Assembly (NCBI RefSeq): GCF_014647655.1
Contig: NZ_BMPP01000004.1
Location: 186,001-250,000, forward strand
Length of the DNA: 64,000 nucleotides
DNA from: Deinococcus malanensis
GTDB lineage: Bacteria; Deinococcota; Deinococci; Deinococcales; Deinococcaceae
Direction of reading: 5' to 3'
Shown here piece after piece: positions 47,058 to 63,412 of the stretch. Both the position numbers and the translations under genes were made by a program. The notes under the pieces are model-generated. The model was not told where the DNA came from. It ran no database searches and saw nothing but the letters and a program-made list of their open reading frames with translations. Positions within the stretch are counted from its first letter, which is position 1; each line of letters begins with the position of its first letter.

Positions 47058-47205
47058 GGTTGGACGTTTCGTATTGATGTGCTGTAAGGCTGATCCTGCC
47101 GGCTAATGCCACTTCGCGATGACCGTGACCCGGCGGTGTCCCAAGGCCGGCGCAGCGCAATCGCCTCTTTACAATGTCGTGTGCTACCGGAGGTTGCTTT
47201 CTTCT

Positions 47206-48573
<1,368 letters not shown>

Positions 48574-48844
48574 AGTCCGGCCTGCCCAGACGCAGTGACC
48601 ACCCCGTCAGCAGCTTGGCTGCGCCCGGAAACAACCATGACCCGCCTAGATAGGGCAATAAGATTGCGTTATGGGTATATCAGAGCGCAATCCCACTCCC
48701 AGACTCCCTTCATTTGGGGCGCAAGATTTCACGTCAGAATGTGAGTCACGCATTGACACCCGATAAAGACCTGCCTAGAATCTCAGCATCTCTACATCCG
48801 CAGGATTTAGCCTCACGGCCCCTGCTTCAATACCCGGAGGATCC
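48574..48844 (+). promoter_or_regulatory. Promoter region of the second liv operon
   Basis: A strong promoter, TTGACA (48753-48758) and TAGAAT (48776-48781) with 17-base spacing, lies 64 bases before livK. The palindrome GTGAGTCAC at 48741-48749 sits just upstream of the -35. GATTGCG (48662-48668) is repeated inverted at 48686-48692, perhaps the end of the glnA transcript, but without a T-tract. No gene is seen here. Confidence 0.75.
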
Positions 48845-49999
48845 ATGAAGAAGACCACCCTGAGCCTCACCATGATTGCCGCCCTCGCCCTGGGAAGCGC
48901 CAGTGCCCAGACCACCATCAAGATCGCCACCCTGAGTCCCCTGTCCGGCGGTCAGAGCGACCTGGGCACCCAGATCAAGAACGGCGCGCAGCTGGCCGTC
49001 AACGAATACAAAGAGCAGTTCCGCAAACTGGGCTTCAACCTGCAGCTCGTCGGCTATGACGACCAGGCTGACCCTGCCACCGGCACCGCCGCAGCCCGCA
49101 AGATCGCCGCAGACCGTCAGATCCTGGCTGTCGTGGGCACCCTGAACAGCGGCGTGGCCATCCCCAGCAGCGCTGCCCTGCAGCCCAGCCGTGTCGCCCT
49201 GGTCAGCCCCGCCAACACCGCCAACCAGGTCACCGACCGCGGCCTGAGCAACATGAACCGCATCGTCGCCCGTGACGACGCCCAGGGCCCTGCAGGCGCC
49301 AACTTCATTACCGGCACCCTGAAGGCCAAGAAGGTCTACGTCCTGAACGACAAGACCGCCTATGGCGAAGGCCTGGCCAAGGAAGTCGAGAAGACCCTGC
49401 GCGCCAAGGGCGTACAGATCGTGACCAACGAAGGCACCGAAGAGAAGAGCGACTTCTCCAGCATCGTGGCCAAGATCAAGCTCCAGCGTCCCGACGCCAT
49501 CTACTTCGGCGGCATCTACAACCAGGTGGGCGTGTTCATCAAGCAGCTGCGTGAAGCCGGCATCAATGCCCCTGTTGTCGGTGGCGACGGTTTGGACAGC
49601 AGCGAACTGGCCACCATCGCCGGCGCTGGCGCGAGCAACATCTACTTCACCACCGTAGCCGCGCCCATCGAAGCGCTGCCGGCTGCCAAGGTGTTTGCCG
49701 CCAGCTATCAGAAAACCTTCGGTAAGCAGGCTCAGGGCTTCGGTGCGTTCGGCTATGACGCCGCCAAGGTCACCCTGCAGGGTGTGCTGAACGCCATCCG
49801 CGCCAACAAGAACAAGCTCCCCACCCGCGCACAGGTCGAAGCCTCCATCCGTAAGGGCTCCTTCAACGGCCTGCTTTCGGGCAACGTGAGCTTCAACAGC
49901 GTGGGCGACCGCAAGGCCGGCACGCTGTACGTGATGAGTGTCACCGGCGGCAAGTACAAGCTGGCGACCAGCATTCCCGTCAAGCCTGCGAAGCAGTAA
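48845..49999 (+). CDS. livK: Branched-chain amino acid ABC transporter substrate-binding protein (second system)
   Basis: Exported binding protein of 384 residues, cleaved after a signal peptide ending GSASAQT. The mature chain begins TTIKIATLSPLSGGQSDLG, with the LivK-type features QLVGYDDQADPATGTAAARK, VGTLNSGVAIPSS, DKTAYGEGLAKEVEK and YFGGIYNQVGVFIKQL. It is the same length as the protein from the first system but clearly a distinct paralogue. Codon use is strongly biased to C-ending codons, as in highly expressed genes, matching its consensus promoter. The ATG follows CCGGAGGATCC. Confidence 0.94.
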   Translation: MKKTTLSLTMIAALALGSASAQTTIKIATLSPLSGGQSDLGTQIKNGAQLAVNEYKEQFRKLGFNLQLVGYDDQADPATGTAAARKIAADRQILAVVGTLNSGVAIPSSAALQPSRVALVSPANTANQVTDRGLSNMNRIVARDDAQGPAGANFITGTLKAKKVYVLNDKTAYGEGLAKEVEKTLRAKGVQIVTNEGTEEKSDFSSIVAKIKLQRPDAIYFGGIYNQVGVFIKQLREAGINAPVVGGDGLDSSELATIAGAGASNIYFTTVAAPIEALPAAKVFAASYQKTFGKQAQGFGAFGYDAAKVTLQGVLNAIRANKNKLPTRAQVEASIRKGSFNGLLSGNVSFNSVGDRKAGTLYVMSVTGGKYKLATSIPVKPAKQ

Positions 50000-50334
50000 G
50001 TCTATCGTCTGGATCAAGGGTGCTTTCTGTCTGCTTCCGCTCCCGGTGCAGCGAGGCACTTCATAGGAAGAGGCCGGGCCTAGTGCTCGGCCTCTTCCTG
50101 TGGAATGGAAGCAGCTCGTCTAGTCCGGTCGGCCTCTGAACAACTGTTTTTCCCTTCCAGATTGACCAACCATCTTGGACGGCCAGATTGACGAAACCTG
50201 TTGTGCTCCTGTGCGAGATACACTCCGCTGACTGTCGAGACCTTCGTGTCGCTGTGCACACTTCCGCCATATCGGCAATCGCCTCCTGCGCTCTTACGAC
50301 GCCGGAATTTTTCATTTGAAAGGAGTTGAGTTAT
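50000..50334 (+). promoter_or_regulatory. livK-livH gap with a 15-bp hairpin
   Basis: The 335-base gap contains a long hairpin pairing 50065-50079 with 50085-50099 (15 bp, one G-T pair). No U-tract follows, so it probably stabilises livK mRNA and limits read-through. TACACT at 50219-50224 could be an internal -10 for livH onward. The rest shows no gene or repeat. Confidence 0.55.
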
Positions 50335-51357
50335 TTGGATCTTGCCACCCTACTGCCGTTCCTCGTGAACGTGATTGCCGGGGGCCTGGTGATCGGTTTC
50401 GTGTACGCGATCATCGCACTCGGCTACACCATGGTTTACGGCGTTCTGCAGCTGATCAACTTCGCCCACAGTGAAGTGTTCGTGACCGGCGCCGTCGTCG
50501 GCTTTGAGGTATTCCGCCTCCTGGCCAACAACCCCATGAACGGCTACCTCAAGCTCATCGTGGCTCTGCTGTCGGCCATGCTGGTCTCGGGACTGCTGAA
50601 CGTGCTGATCGAGCGTCTGGCTTACCGGCCCCTGCGCAACGCCCCCAAGCTGGTTCCGCTGATTACCGCCATTGGGGTCTCGCTGATCCTGCAGGATCTG
50701 CTGAAGCTGTTTGAAGCGTTCCAGACACCCAGCCGGTTCGACCTGACCTACACCCTTCCGCAGGGTTTCGGCGCGCCCTTCTGCGGCGCCGCAAGTACCT
50801 GTGCGCCGTTTGGAAACTTCCTCAAGGGTATCGGCATCGAAGTGCAGCTCAAAGACGTGATTATCATCGGCGTCTCGCTGCTCAGCCTGGCGCTGCTCAA
50901 CCACGTCGTGAACCACACCCGCCTGGGCAAGGGCATCCGGGCCGTGGCGCAGGACCGCGTAACCGCTGGCCTGATGGGAATCGACAGTAACCGCATGATC
51001 AGCGCCACCTTTGCCATCGGCGGTGCCCTGGGCGGCGTCAGTGGCGTTCTGTTCGGCATGAAGATCGGCACCGTTAACGCCTACAGTGGCTTTGACCCCG
51101 GCATTATCGCCTTTACCGCCGCTGTGCTGGGCGGCATCGGCAGCATTCCAGGTGCCGTGCTCGGTGGCCTGACACTGGGCATCATCCAGAACCTGATCGG
51201 CGGTGCGTTCAGCGTGCTCGGCGGGCTCTGGCAGGTCTCCAACCTGGAGGCCATCGACGCGTCCTACCAGCGCATCGGCGCATTTATCGTGCTGGTGCTG
51301 ATCCTGATCTTTAAACCCACCGGACTTCTCGGCAAGAGCAACACGGAGAAGGTATGA
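50335..51357 (+). CDS. livH: Branched-chain amino acid ABC transporter permease LivH (second system)
   Basis: Membrane permease of about 340 residues with eight hydrophobic segments. Family elements are GFVYAIIALGYTMVYGVLQL followed by INFAHSEVF, the glycine-rich AAVLGGIGSIPGAVLGGL coupling region and the terminal LILIFKPTGLLGK. The start is TTG 50335, nine bases after AAAGGAG; the TTG at 50326 abuts that site and cannot serve well. It overlaps livM by four bases. An insert with two cysteines (PFCGAASTCAPFG, near residue 145) in a periplasmic loop is typical of one LivH subgroup. Confidence 0.92.
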   Translation: MDLATLLPFLVNVIAGGLVIGFVYAIIALGYTMVYGVLQLINFAHSEVFVTGAVVGFEVFRLLANNPMNGYLKLIVALLSAMLVSGLLNVLIERLAYRPLRNAPKLVPLITAIGVSLILQDLLKLFEAFQTPSRFDLTYTLPQGFGAPFCGAASTCAPFGNFLKGIGIEVQLKDVIIIGVSLLSLALLNHVVNHTRLGKGIRAVAQDRVTAGLMGIDSNRMISATFAIGGALGGVSGVLFGMKIGTVNAYSGFDPGIIAFTAAVLGGIGSIPGAVLGGLTLGIIQNLIGGAFSVLGGLWQVSNLEAIDASYQRIGAFIVLVLILIFKPTGLLGKSNTEKV

Positions 51358-53173
51358 CGGCCATCAACCCCTTCCGTGCCCGCGTGAACCCGGCAGCACC
51401 CGACCGCACCATCCTGCTGGTCCTGCTGTTTCTGGTGACCAGCGCCATTCTGCTGGTGGCGCACAACACAGACATGCTCTCGCAGATGGGCCTCCTGGGT
51501 GTGGTGCTGAAAAACCCCATCATCGAGGCGTTCGTGGTCTCGCTTTTCCTGGCCAACGTGCTGTTCGCCTACCTGTGGCGCGCCGCTCCCTGGGCCAAAC
51601 TGCTGGTGGGTCTGGGAAGCCTGCTGGTGGTGCTTCCACTGGCGGGCCGCGCAGACACCAGCCTGCTTGACCTGAGCATTCAGATCATGATCTTTGCCGC
51701 GCTGGCTCTGGGCCTGAATATCGTGGTGGGCCTGGCAGGCCTGCTGGACCTGGGGTACGTGGCGTTCTTCGCGGTGGGCGCGTATGTCTGGGGGATTTTT
51801 GCCAGCCCACGCTTTGCCGAGATCCTTCGTTACTTCGGCGAAAACCCGGGCGCCAATGCCATCGGCACCATGCTGCTGGGTCTGGCAACCCTTGTGGCGG
51901 GGCTGGGAGGCTACCTGGCGCTCCAGAAGCGCCGGGCAGACAGCACACCAAGCCGCACAGCCTGGACCCTGGCCCTGGCCCTGGTGGCCGGCATCGTGGC
52001 GTGGTTTTTCGTGGGCCGCAGTCTTTTCACGCTCGGCGAGCGCGGCTGGACCCTGCCGGCGCTGTGGGTCACCCTGTTTCCGGTGATTGCCGGGCTGCTA
52101 TTCATGGCCTACAACCAGTCGCGCGGCCACGACGTACGCGGTGGCCTGCTGAACTTCACGCGGGTCATGGCCGCGCTCGCTGCCGTCGCCGGGCTGACCC
52201 TGGTGCTGCGCGCCGTGATGCTGCTGATGTCCGGTCAGGCCGACTCGCTGGCCACCGGCATTGACCCCAACTTCTTCTGGCTGTTCCTGGCGCTGAGCAT
52301 CGCGGCGGCGGCCATCGTGGGTGTGCTGATCGGCCTGCCGGTGCTGAAGCTTAAAGGCGATTATCTGGCCATTATCACACTGGGGCTGGGAGAAGTGATC
52401 CGGGTGTTGGCCAACAACCTGGACCTGTACTCCGCCGGCTCGCAGGGCGTGACGCCGATCAAGAGCGCCGCGGTACCTGTGTTCGACCGTTTTGCCGCAG
52501 CGCTGGGCTTTGCGCCGGACCAGCACAACCTGCTGTTCCTGTACCTGCTGGTGCTGCTGGTCATTGCCGTAGTGCTGGCCGTCAACATCCGCCTGGACAA
52601 GAGCCGGATCGGCCGGGCCTGGATTGCTATCCGCGACGACGAGATCGCGGCCCAGGCCATGGGCGTCCCGCTGGTACAGACCAAGCTGATCGCATTTGCC
52701 ACCGGCGCCTCCTTTGCGGGTGTCATGGGCATGATCTTCGCCGCCAAGCAGACTTTCGTAAGCCCGGAGAGCTTCAACTTCAACCAGAGCATCGCCGTGC
52801 TGAGCATGGTGATTCTGGGCGGTATGGGATCGTTCCCCGGCGTGATTCTGGGCGCGGCCGTGGTGACCCTGCTGAACCTGCGCGTCCTGCCTGGGATCGG
52901 CGAGGCCACCGCCAACGTGCCGTGGATTCCCCAGCAGGCCAACCCGGGGCAGTTGCAGCGCCTGATCTTCGGCATCATCCTGGTGGCCATGATGTTGCTG
53001 CGGCCCGAGGGACTGCTGCCCAGCCGGCGGCGCGCCCTGGAACTGCATCACGATGACAACCAGGAAGATGACAGTGACCACGGAGACGGCAACGCCCTGT
53101 CCAATACCGGCGCGGAAGTGTACAGTCCCGGGCTGGCGCCAGTCACCGAAAATGATTCTGCAGGGGGCAAGAA

Positions 53174-53177
<4 letters not shown>
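51354..53177 (+). CDS. livM: Branched-chain amino acid ABC transporter permease LivM (second system, long form)
   Basis: Second permease, 607 residues, well above the 320-430 usual for LivM. About 100 N-terminal residues add several extra hydrophobic segments before the conserved core ALALGLNIVVGLAGLLDLGY, and a further insert lies between the first and second core helices (residues about 175-315). The rest is regular: LGLGEVIRVLANNLDLYSAG, WIAIRDDEIAAQAMG and GGMGSFPGVILGAAV. The hydrophilic C-terminal tail is acidic (HHDDNQEDDSDHGDG). It overlaps livH and livG by four bases each. Confidence 0.92.
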
Positions 53178-53990
<813 letters not shown>

Positions 53991-53998
<8 letters not shown>

Positions 53999-54752
53999 TC
54001 CCACGACCCTCCCGCGGGACGCCTCCACCGCTGGCGCGCCCATGCTGGAACTGAACGACGTTCATACCTATTACGGTCATATTCACGCCCTGAAAGGCAT
54101 CACCATGACGGTCAACCAGGGAGAGATCGTCGCCCTGATTGGCGGCAACGGCGCGGGGAAAACCACAACGCTGCGGACCATCAGCGGCATGATGAAGCCC
54201 AAAACCGGCACCCTTACATACCAGGGCCGCAACGCTGCCGGGGTTCCGGCTCACCTGATCATGCAGCAGGGCATGAGTCATGTACCCGAAGGCCGGCGGA
54301 TCTTTCCGCAGCTGACAGTGCGCGAGAACCTCGAGGTGGGCGCCTACACGGTAACCGACCGCAAGGTTATCGAGCAGCGTATTCAGGAAGGCTTTCAGTT
54401 CTTCCCACGCCTCAAGGAGCGTGAAAACCAGCTCGGCGGGACCATGTCCGGCGGTGAGCAGCAAATGCTGGCGATTGCCCGCGCCCTGATGGTTAACCCC
54501 AAGCTGCTGCTGCTGGACGAGCCGAGCATGGGGCTGTCTCCCCTCTTTGTCGAAGCAATTTTTGACATTGTCCAGTTGCTGAACAAGGAGCGCGGAACGA
54601 CGGTGCTGCTGGTCGAGCAGAACGCCAACATGGCCCTTGGCATTGCTCACCGCGCCTATGTGCTGCAGACCGGCGAGATCAAGCTCAGCGGCGTGGCCAG
54701 CGACATCGCGCAGGACGAAAGTGTGCGTAAGGCCTACCTCGGCGAAGACTGA
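53991..54752 (+). CDS. livF: Branched-chain amino acid ABC transporter ATP-binding protein LivF
   Basis: Second ATPase of the importer, 253 residues. It shows the LivF start YYGHIHALKGITMTVNQGEI, Walker A IGGNGAGKTTTL, the ABC signature TMSGGEQQMLAIARAL, Walker B LLLLDEPSMGLSP and the switch LLVEQNANMAL. About 15 extra residues precede the usual start; an internal ATG exists at residue 18. It is the last gene of livKHMGF and is followed by a strong terminator. Confidence 0.96.
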
Positions 54753-54766
54753 GCCAGCCCTTCTCA

Positions 54767-54800
54767 GGCCGGAGCAACACGCTCCGGCCTTTTTCTTTTC
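54767..54800 (+). terminator. Terminator of the second liv operon
   Basis: GGCCGGAGC (54767-54775) pairs with GCTCCGGCC (54781-54789), followed by TTTTTTCTTTT. Confidence 0.94.
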
Positions 54801-54855
54801 CAGGGCGGTGCCCAGCCTGAGTGCGATTCGGGCGACCATCGAAATCCTCAATAAA

Positions 54856-54885
54856 CTTGACATGACCACGCTCAAGTTTCAGAAT
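54856..54885 (+). promoter_or_regulatory. clpB promoter overlapped by a HAIR-type (HspR) operator
   Basis: The promoter is TTGACA (54857-54862) and CAGAAT (54880-54885) with 17-base spacing. Over it lies the inverted repeat AAACTTGA-N11-TCAAGTTT (54853-54860 with 54872-54879). Its core CTTGACA-N7-GCTCAAG (54856-54876) fits the HAIR element CTTGAGT-N7-ACTCAAG bound by the heat-shock repressor HspR, known in Deinococcus. Binding would cover the -35 and spacer and block transcription until heat shock. Confidence 0.8.
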
Positions 54886-54934
54886 AGAAGCAGCTTGAAC
54901 TCTGTACCCATTCCTTCTTCTGGAGGTTCCTGAC

Positions 54935-57493
<2,559 letters not shown>

Positions 57494-57536
57494 CCAGGTC
57501 CCCGGCTGACGCCCGAACATGGGCAGGACAGCCAAC

Positions 57537-57570
57537 AAGAAAGCCGCCCCTGATGAGGCGGCTTTTCTTG
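57537..57570. terminator. Bidirectional terminator between clpB and the small surface-protein gene
   Basis: AAAGCCGCC (57540-57548) pairs with GGCGGCTTT (57557-57565), flanked by AAG/CTT runs so that both strands end in T-rich sequence. It serves both convergent genes. Confidence 0.88.
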
Positions 57571-57578
57571 TCTTGTGT

Positions 57579-57848
57579 TTAGCGACGGACGGTGGTGGTT
57601 TCTACGTGACGGCGTCCGGCAAGGCCAGCCAGGCCCAGCAGGCCTGCGAGACCCAGCCAGCCCCAGTCAGTGGCGGCGTCAGTGGCGCCCTGGTTGTCGG
57701 CCATGGTGGTGTCCGTGGTGGCCGTGCTGTTGGTTTCGTCGGTGGTCGTGGTGGTCTCTGTCGTTGTTTCAGTAGCAGTATCAGCCGCCGCATTAACGGG
57801 CAGGGCGAGCACAGCGGACAGGGCCAACAGTTTGAGCAATTTCGTCAT
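57579..57848 (-). CDS. Small exported WGxxGxxG-type protein
   Basis: An 89-residue product. A signal peptide (MTKLLKLLALSAVLALPVNA) is followed by a threonine-rich, acidic linker of about 30 residues (TETTTETTTTTDETNST). Then comes TDWGWLGLAGLLGLAGLAGRR, which fits the WGxxGxxG-type C-terminal anchor: a tryptophan-glycine start, a hydrophobic helix and a basic stop. A short charged tail follows. Proteins with such tails are thought to be sorted to or retained at the cell surface; no sorting enzyme is encoded nearby. It converges on clpB. Confidence 0.78.
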   Translation of the reverse strand: MTKLLKLLALSAVLALPVNAAADTATETTTETTTTTDETNSTATTDTTMADNQGATDAATDWGWLGLAGLLGLAGLAGRRHVETTTVRR

Positions 57849-57922
57849 GGGCGTAGTGTGACGTAAACCACGCTCTTAAAGTTTCGAACAGCTTGAGAAA
57901 ATCTGTAGATTCACATTTATGT

Positions 57923-59272
57923 TCAGCGAGTGGTGCCCACCGAGGCCCATACGGCGCCGACGGCCTCTTCCACGCTTCGGATACCGGCATGTCCATCCAG
58001 GCCCGGCGGCACCACCAGACGGGTATAGCCAGCCCGGCCAGCCTCCTCAGCCCGGCGCAGGGCAGCCTGAGTGGACCGGACCTCGCCGGCAAGACCGACC
58101 TCCCCGAAGACAGCTACGTTTCCGGGCAGGGCACGTCCCACAACAGCCGAGTACACTGCGAGGGCCACCGCAAGATCAAGGCCCGGGTCTGGTACCTTCA
58201 GGCCCCCCGCCAGGTTGACATACACGTCCAGCCCTCCCAGCGTGAGATCCAGCCGACGTTCCAGCACGGCCAGCACCACGTCCACCCGTCGGGGGTCCAG
58301 GCCGACCACCACGCGCCGGGCGTTGGGATACGGTGTTTTGGAGGCCAGGGCCTGCACTTCCAGCAGCATGGGACGCTGGCCGTCGATGGTCGCTGCGACC
58401 ACGCTGCCCGGCACACCCACCGGACGCTCGGCCAGAAAAGCAGCTGAGGGATTGTCCACAGCAATCAGCCCTTCTGAGCGCATCTCGAACACGCCGAGTT
58501 CGCCGGCCTGCCCAAAGCGGTTTTTGACGCTGCGCAGCAAACGAAAAGCGCCCACGGTTTCCAGGAACACCGTGGTGTCCACGATATGTTCCATCACCTT
58601 GGGACCCGCCACCGTGCCGTCCTTGGTCACGTGGCCGACCAGCACGGTCGCCGTGCCGGTTTCCTTGGCCGCGCGCGTCAACATGGAGGTGCCGTCGCGC
58701 ACCTGTGCCACGCCGCCTGGAGCGCCCTCCCCTTCCACGGTCACCGTCTGGATCGAGTCCACGATGCACAGGGCAGGCTTATGCTCGGCCATCAGGGCTG
58801 CGACGTGCTCGGCACGCGTGTCCCGGGTGAGCTGAATGTCAGCCGTGACGCCCAGGCGGTCAGCCCGCAGACGAATCTGCTCGAGCGACTCCTCGCCGGC
58901 CACATACAGCACGGGGCCACTTTCCCGCGCAACCCGGTCGGCGACCTGCAGCAGCAGGGTGCTTTTGCCGATCCCCGGCTCACCGCCGATCAGGGTGACG
59001 CCCCCTGCCACCAGTCCGCCGCCCAGCACCCGGTCGAGTTCAGGGATGCCGCTGGACGTGCGCGGCTCCTCTCGGCGGCCAACGGTGGAGAGCGCGGTCA
59101 CCTTTCCACCGACAACCCCGCCGTACGCTCCGCTCCTCCCTTTTGCCGAGACCACGGCCGGAGCCTCCTCCTCGAAGGAATTCCAGGCCTGGCAATTGGG
59201 ACAGCGGCCCAGCGGCTTGGCCGATTGATAACCACAGCTGTTGCAGACGTAACTGGCGCGGACTTTAGCCAC
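57923..59272 (-). CDS. radA: DNA repair protein RadA (Sms)
   Basis: RecA-like ATPase that drives branch migration in recombination, 449 residues. The N-terminal zinc finger is CNSCGYQ with CPNC, the Walker A motif is [14 protein letters not shown], and the RadA-specific KNRFG motif appears as [15 protein letters not shown]. The C-terminal Lon-protease-like domain ends [18 protein letters not shown]. The start is GTG 59272 ([10 protein letters not shown]); GTG 59278 is two codons upstream. It overlaps the DUF2087-like gene by eight bases. Confidence 0.95.
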   Translation of the reverse strand: MAKVRASYVCNSCGYQSAKPLGRCPNCQAWNSFEEEAPAVVSAKGRSGAYGGVVGGKVTALSTVGRREEPRTSSGIPELDRVLGGGLVAGGVTLIGGEPGIGKSTLLLQVADRVARESGPVLYVAGEESLEQIRLRADRLGVTADIQLTRDTRAEHVAALMAEHKPALCIVDSIQTVTVEGEGAPGGVAQVRDGTSMLTRAAKETGTATVLVGHVTKDGTVAGPKVMEHIVDTTVFLETVGAFRLLRSVKNRFGQAGELGVFEMRSEGLIAVDNPSAAFLAERPVGVPGSVVAATIDGQRPMLLEVQALASKTPYPNARRVVVGLDPRRVDVVLAVLERRLDLTLGGLDVYVNLAGGLKVPDPGLDLAVALAVYSAVVGRALPGNVAVFGEVGLAGEVRSTQAALRRAEEAGRAGYTRLVVPPGLDGHAGIRSVEEAVGAVWASVGTTR

Positions 59273-59546
59273 GTGCACCTGGGCGCCCGTCAGCCCGCCA
59301 GTACACGCCGTCAGCAGTCACCAGATAGTCGCCGTCAAGCAGTTCGTTCAGCAGAATGCTGGGATCTTCCAGCGTGCTGTGGTCTGCCAGAATCTGTTCG
59401 ACCTGACCCTGGTCATAGGCCACACCTGTCTCGAACAGGCCCTTGAGATGGTGAAGAATGGCCAGCTGATGCGTTCGGCGGCGGTCACTGGGCCAGGTGG
59501 TGATCCGGCCGAATTCGTCCTGAAAGTCCAAGATACTTTTGGTCAT
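59265..59546 (-). CDS. DUF2087-like small protein
   Basis: A 93-residue protein. The pattern [20 protein letters not shown], then a helix, [20 protein letters not shown] and [20 protein letters not shown] matches the DUF2087 arrangement, a small winged-helix-like domain often linked to transcription factors. Its function is not established. TAGCAT lies six bases before the ATG on the minus strand (59553-59558), so it is probably leaderless. It overlaps radA and is likely co-transcribed with it. Confidence 0.78.
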   Translation of the reverse strand: MTKSILDFQDEFGRITTWPSDRRRTHQLAILHHLKGLFETGVAYDQGQVEQILADHSTLEDPSILLNELLDGDYLVTADGVYWRADGRPGARG

Positions 59547-59642
59547 TGGTCCATGCTACGCGGCTGGCGGGCGCTATGCCTGCCGCGAACCACAAAAGAA
59601 GGCGGAAGCCACCAGGGCCCCCACCTCCGGTAATGTCTGATC

Positions 59643-61886
<2,244 letters not shown>

Positions 61887-62051
61887 TGTGCTCCCCCTCG
61901 TGGCGGTCCACGGTCAATTTGACGTGTGATTCGGTAGCGGCTAAGGCTAGAGTAGCGTCCCTGAACCCCTGCCCGTAAGGACAACCTCACCATCTGCCTG
62001 GACCTTTGCTTGATCTTTCTCGATCTGCGCGGCCGCAGTTACCCTGAACAC

Positions 62052-62447
62052 ATGACCGATCAGCCAGTGTCCAATACCGAGGGTAGCCCTCAGGCCCGTG
62101 CCCGTGAGGTAATTTTCGGCCGGCAACATGACCGGATCATCGAGCGTCTGGAAGCGCTGGATCCCACGCTGGCCGCCTTTACCAGGGAGTTTGCGTATGA
62201 CACCGTGTACGATCTGCCGGGACTGGACCTGAAGACAAAGGAACTGATTGCCTGCGCCTTACTGGTGTCGCTCGGCAGCCCGCCCGAATTGCGTACGCAT
62301 CTGCGTGGAGCCCTGAATGCGGGGGCGACCGAAGCTGAACTCAGAGGCGCCCTGCTCCTCTGTGTGCCCTACCTGGGATTCCCCCGGGTGGTGGGTGCCT
62401 TTGAGGTCCTGCGGCACCACCTGGAGGACGGACAACAAAAAGAGTGA
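62052..62447 (+). CDS. Carboxymuconolactone decarboxylase family protein
   Basis: A 131-residue helical protein of the CMD/AhpD superfamily. The core [42 protein letters not shown] and [14 protein letters not shown] is typical. The CxxC of AhpD peroxidase reductases is missing, so a lactone-decarboxylase-like or other activity is more likely; the actual substrate is unknown. TACCCT (62040-62045) lies six bases before ATG 62052, indicating a leaderless message; the in-frame ATG at 62010 lies upstream of that box. Confidence 0.85.
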   Translation: MTDQPVSNTEGSPQARAREVIFGRQHDRIIERLEALDPTLAAFTREFAYDTVYDLPGLDLKTKELIACALLVSLGSPPELRTHLRGALNAGATEAELRGALLLCVPYLGFPRVVGAFEVLRHHLEDGQQKE

Positions 62448-62477
62448 GCAGGCAAGTTTGCCTGCTCACTTATAGTT
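62443..62477. terminator. Bidirectional terminator after the CMD-family gene
   Basis: AGTGAGCAGGCAA (62443-62455) pairs with TTGCCTGCTCACT (62458-62470), followed by TATAGTTT. It starts at the stop codon and lies 9 bases from the convergent gene end. Confidence 0.88.
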
Positions 62478-62486
62478 TCCAGTGCC

Positions 62487-63152
62487 TCAGAATATGAATT
62501 TAAAGCCGACGCGGGCCTTGAAGTTGGTGCCGGGGCGAACGAAACGGTTGTCGATGCTGGCGTAGGAGGGATCCCCTGGCGCAAAGGTGTCGCTGCGGGG
62601 TCCGTTCGCCGCGTTGGTGTTGCTGCTGATGGTGGCGTCAAAAAAGTGGTCCACACCCAGGTCACCTACCAGGCTGATGTTCCCGGAGAGGGGGTAGCTG
62701 GCCATCAGACCGGCCCCGATGCCGAAAGCGTTGCTGGTGTAGGTCGTGTTCAGGCCCGAGCCGTAGTCTTCAGTGGCGCGGAACATTCCGTAGCGGCCGC
62801 CGGCATACAACGTGGCGTCCAGGCCCGGCGCCACTTCACCCAAGCTGTAGGTGCCGTCCAGGCTCACGACTAAGTGGCTTCCCGACTCTGTTGCGCCGGC
62901 CTGCTTATAGCCGCTGAAAGGGCCAGCACCCAGGTCACTCTCATCATTGATGGCGTCGGCTGCACGGGTAAAGGCCACCCCTGCCTTGACGCCAAACGGG
63001 CCGGCGATGAACGGCGCGTGGACAAACACTTCGCCACTGAGGCCGGAAGCGTAACCTCCGGTGAGACCAAGCTCAAACGGCTGGGTGTTCAGGGTCTGTG
63101 CACCGGCGGTGGCGAAAACAGTAAATGCGCTGAGGGCGAGCAATTTCTTCAT
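62487..63152 (-). CDS. Exported beta-barrel-like protein
   Basis: A 221-residue protein with a signal peptide (MKKLLALSAFTVFATAGAQT). The mature part is made of alternating hydrophobic/polar strands with glycine turns (FELGLTGGYASGLSGEVFV; GLDATLYAGGRYGMF; NAFGIGAGLMASYPLSGNIS) and ends with aromatic FKFIF, as in outer-membrane beta-barrels. Deinococcus has an outer envelope layer, so location there is plausible. ATG 63152 is chosen over the in-frame start at 63185 because it begins the signal peptide. No specific transport function can be inferred. Confidence 0.78.
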   Translation of the reverse strand: MKKLLALSAFTVFATAGAQTLNTQPFELGLTGGYASGLSGEVFVHAPFIAGPFGVKAGVAFTRAADAINDESDLGAGPFSGYKQAGATESGSHLVVSLDGTYSLGEVAPGLDATLYAGGRYGMFRATEDYGSGLNTTYTSNAFGIGAGLMASYPLSGNISLVGDLGVDHFFDATISSNTNAANGPRSDTFAPGDPSYASIDNRFVRPGTNFKARVGFKFIF

Positions 63153-63412
63153 AGTGTCAGCTTCGTCCAGAAAGATGAGGAGCACTCATGAACTAGCCCA
63201 TCAGGCGTTAACGTAATTAGGGTTACTGATCAGGATTCCCTCATGTTTCCGTCAAATGGGACCGTTATGACCTGCCGGAACAAGTGTTCCCGGCAGAGTG
63301 GCGCAACAGAAGGCCCATCTGGTAACTTGTACTTAGTTCAATTTGTCATGCTGGGGAAGTTGTCTGTCCAACGACCTTATTCCTGGCCAACTACCCCTTC
63401 CTGGAGGATCCC

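Noticed and set aside
48662..48692. Inverted repeat GATTGCG/CGCAATC after glnA as terminator
   Set aside because: The arms are only 7 bp, the loop is 17 bases and there is no T-tract.
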